From: Euperipatoides rowelli
Taxonomy: Eukaryota; Onychophora; Udeonychophora; Euonychophora; Peripatopsidae
Assembly (NCBI GenBank): GCA_003024985.2
Contig: PXIH01S0027995.1
Reading direction: 5' to 3' (one strand)
DNA length: 10,030 nucleotides
Positions 7,930 through 10,030 of the stretch are shown here, in pieces. The notes beneath the pieces were generated by a model. The model was given only the letters and a program-made list of their open reading frames with translations. It did not search any database and had not been told where the DNA came from. The position numbers and the translations under genes are program-made. Within the stretch, counting starts at the first letter, position 1; the number at the start of each line of letters is the position of its first letter.

Positions 7930-9240
7930 TTGAACTGTAATTCCATGGATTGTTCCTTCTCACTGCATTTCCTCTGGTGATGCTCCCTATTTATTGTAGA
8001 AGCTATAAAAAGTTTCACCAGATTCCATAATGTTTTGTCTTATCATCTTCAAACAATTTTGCAAAAAAAAAAATCTTGTTTTAATGAGACCTATTCTGAA
8101 TAACTATTATAACACCACTGGCCTGATAGCTTGTCTTATTTACAAATGTGACCAAATGTCATTGTACAGTCTTTCAACAAATGACCATGTTGGAGACATT
8201 TTAAACAAACAGCTTTACATCCTTTAATTTTGATATAGAATTTTACTTTGGTCCTAGTATATACATTGGGAACATTCTTTTAATTTTATGGATACAGAAA
8301 CTGGAGCTGTTTTATGTTAATATTTGCAATAAGGCATATATGGGGTGCTACTTACAATACTTCATCTTTTAGTTCAAAAATGAACTCATCTCTTCCTTTG
8401 AAGCATCTTGTGGGACTTTAGCTAAACTTACAACAATATATCATGTGGTGCCTATGTCTGCCATTGCTAGTTGCAGTAGCTGTTTTTATTTGATTTTGTT
8501 GTGTTTACTAACGATGATGGTGGATGATAGATCAGCTTATGGCTGTCTGTCAGAACCTTTTTCTTTAATACTGATTACAGTGCAGTGGACTCATTATTCG
8601 TTGGATTGCTAAATTGTAAACTTATACATAGTTTAAGTCTAGGTACTGACTAAGCAGAAGTGGTTGTTTTCATTGGATTGCTTGTTGCTGTTCTAATTCC
8701 TTTCATCTATTGTTCTTACGTTGACTCCTGATGTTGCTGCTGCTGCTTTTGTTTCTGTTTAAGGCTGGAAGTCATGCCTTCTTTAATTTTTAGTTTGAAC
8801 TTTTGGATTTTTTTTTACATTTAACATTATTAACAGTAATTACGTTTATGGCTGAACTGTATACGGTATATTGCAACAAGCTATTTCTAGCTCATTGGTA
8901 TATTGTTAACAAGCCTTAGTGACTTTTGTGTTTTTGCTTTTGATATCATCTGGTGTTTGCACATTAGTACCAAGGAAGCGTGTCATTGGATCTCTAGTTG
9001 AACTTTTTTTTTTCTGTATATATTTTCTGTATATAGTTTTTACTAATCGAATCCCTTTATTTTATTTTATGTAAATAACAGCCACATCCTTTTGGGCTAG
9101 GCAATTATATTAATTATCTTGTTTCGTTGAATAAACACCCATAATAATAATGTTCAGTCTTTTTGATAAATATTTTATTGTTGTAAATATTTTTAATATT
9201 GATAACAGTGAAATTGTTGTGACCCTTAATAAATAAAACT
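7930..9240 (+). other. T-rich, 3' UTR-like stretch without a coding exon
   Basis: Compared with its flanks, the plus strand here has more T and G, fewer A runs, and GCT-type repeats (GTTGCTGCTGCTGCTTTTG, about 8732-8750). It also has a 13-base tandem duplication (TTTCTGTATATAT and TTTCTGTATATAG, 9011-9036) and ends near AATAAATAAA (about 9226-9236), a possible polyadenylation signal. TGTATATA is the core recognised by Pumilio/PUF proteins in mRNA 3' UTRs, with copies at 9015-9022 and 9028-9035 and another just upstream at 7885-7892. This may be a long 3' UTR or non-coding transcript on the plus strand. No stop-terminated exon is seen upstream, and transcription is not shown by sequence alone. 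Confidence 0.3.
8156..8224 (+). pseudogene. weak second copia-like RNase H tail motif
   Basis: The last 23 codons of a 65-codon open frame (8030-8227) read MSLYSLSTNDHVGDILNKQL and then three more residues before the stop. This matches the spacing of the copia-type (I/V)-x-L-x-Y-x-S/P-T-x-D-x-V-A-D-I-L-T-K-x-L signature, with G for A and N for T. Residues upstream in the frame do not resemble the expected K-H-I..H-F-I-R-E region, and the tail after the motif is missing. About 20 residues in AT-rich DNA can match by chance, so this is offered only as a candidate fragment. Confidence 0.25.
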
Positions 9241-10007
9241 TCATGTTAGGTAGTATAAAACATTGTTTTATGAATTTCAAAATATGAATAGTAACAAAGA
9301 ACTTCATAATGTCTTTCAAGCTTTCTTTCCCTTTGAGCAATGAATATGCAAGAACCTTTGCTAATTATGTCTCTAATGGCTTCCACCAACTAGGCTAACT
9401 TTTATTAACTTTGATGTCTACTTTCTGCCCTCTTCTGTCATAATACTTAAGTTTATATTATCCTGCATTTCAAATACACTCATATTTTGTCAGATGTAGT
9501 GTTAATAAGCATTACATTCTGGTTTATTATCCATATCTCTAATGTTTAATTAACTTTCCGTTCAAAAATAATCAGCATGCATTATCAATATGTTGTCTCT
9601 TTCACTACCTATCCATGGAAATGGCACATTTTACTACAATTTAAAATTATGAAATATTATAATCACATTACTGTATATAAATTAAAATATTTCAGTAATG
9701 TGTTTAAATTGCTATTGTGTTTGATCAGAACAGAGAGAAATCATGATCAGAAGTTTTCATTCTCTTTTTAAAATTATTTATTATAATTTTCAATTTTTAA
9801 ATACTACACATTAATATAGATATAAGTAGTTAAGTTTTATAAATTATTTTTAGTGAATATTTTTGAATGCTCTAATTTTAATTAATAGTGTATGCCCGTT
9901 CAACATAAAAATGTACTGTACCTTAATCATTTTATTTTAAACATCACATTAGATAGGCCAACTACCTATCAATTAAATATTTTGATTTAAAGGTCAAATG
10001 TAATGGA
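9241..10007. other. AT-rich spacer
   Basis: No gene is visible. Short open frames on both strands (76 codons on the minus strand at 9340-9110, 64 codons on the plus strand at 9577-9771) have no recognisable domains and a residue mix expected of AT-rich DNA. A TGTATATA occurs at 9672-9679. Confidence 0.65.
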
Positions 10008-10030
10008 TTTTTTTTTTTTTTTTTTTTTTT
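10008..10030 (+). repeat. terminal T homopolymer (23 T)
   Basis: The window ends inside an uninterrupted T run. It could be the poly(A) tail of a minus-strand retroelement insertion, a homopolymer microsatellite, or a homopolymer at which the assembly stopped. The true length cannot be seen. Confidence 0.85.

Noticed and set aside
7710-7940. 76-codon open frame on the plus strand
   Set aside because: It crosses an (AC)6 microsatellite and shows no motif. The Phe/Leu/Tyr-rich mix is what T-rich DNA gives by chance.
8375-8480. Minus-strand reading with SLAKVPQDASKEEMSS
   Set aside because: It looks protein-like but is interrupted by a TGA, and the extension on both sides is stop-rich. No family recognised.
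9110-9340. 76-codon open frame on the minus strand
   Set aside because: The Ile/Lys/Leu-rich content is expected from AT-rich DNA, with no domain or neighbouring exon signals.
9577-9771. 64-codon open frame on the plus strand
   Set aside because: Short, with no recognisable motif and no supporting splice or promoter context.
1-10030. CRISPR array, phage, operon or other prokaryotic system
   Set aside because: No regularly spaced identical repeats, no dense ORFs and no ribosome binding sites. The sequence has eukaryotic repeat character throughout.

Overview
The window looks like non-coding DNA from an animal nuclear genome. It is strongly AT-rich and poor in CpG. It has long A/T homopolymers, microsatellites, TTAGGG-like repeats, decayed transposon-like pieces and three isolated ambiguous bases (N at 3143, 4714 and 6711). 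There is no long reading frame, no convincing exon, no tRNA or rRNA gene and no CRISPR array. Nothing suggests a prokaryote: there are no ribosome binding sites and no packed ORFs. A mollusc, perhaps a cephalopod, is my best guess. It rests on the general look of the repeats, such as the GGC(C/T)GG..CTCCACTGG ends and the degenerate CTAC/CTCC array, and is not proven.

Layout. Positions 1-1580 are AT-rich spacer with a 69-base imperfect hairpin (465-533) and an interstitial telomere-like stretch (751-774). Positions 1585-2195 and 2399-2880 hold two families of old, diverged, locally repeated AT-rich segments. Positions 3506-4820 are bounded by an inverted repeat (15 bp perfect core, about 36 bp imperfect) beside TTAA / CTAA, and look like a decayed non-autonomous DNA transposon. 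Inside is an AAATA-type tail (3954-3975) that may mark the 3' end of a small retroelement. Positions 5423-5703 are a degenerate pyrimidine array of CTAC/CTCC/CTAT units, whose 121-codon open frame is an artefact. Positions 6321-6600 carry a CT tract and a short hairpin.

The best trace of coding sequence is at 7100-7347, plus strand. It is a broken fragment resembling the C-terminal end of a Ty1/copia-type polyprotein, the end of RNase H with its Y-x-P...A-D-(I/V)-(L/F)-T signature, interrupted by stops and a one-base frame change. A weaker, shorter echo of the same motif lies at 8156-8215. From about 7930 to 9240 the plus strand is T-rich, with GCT repeats, repeated TGTATATA motifs and an AATAAATAAA at the end. 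This could be 3' UTR-like sequence, but no upstream coding exon is present. The window ends in a run of 23 T, which may be an assembly edge.

There are no intact genes to link into a pathway. I did not find a previously undescribed system. The items most worth checking are the copia relic, the inverted-repeat element at 3506-4820 and the hairpin at 465-533.
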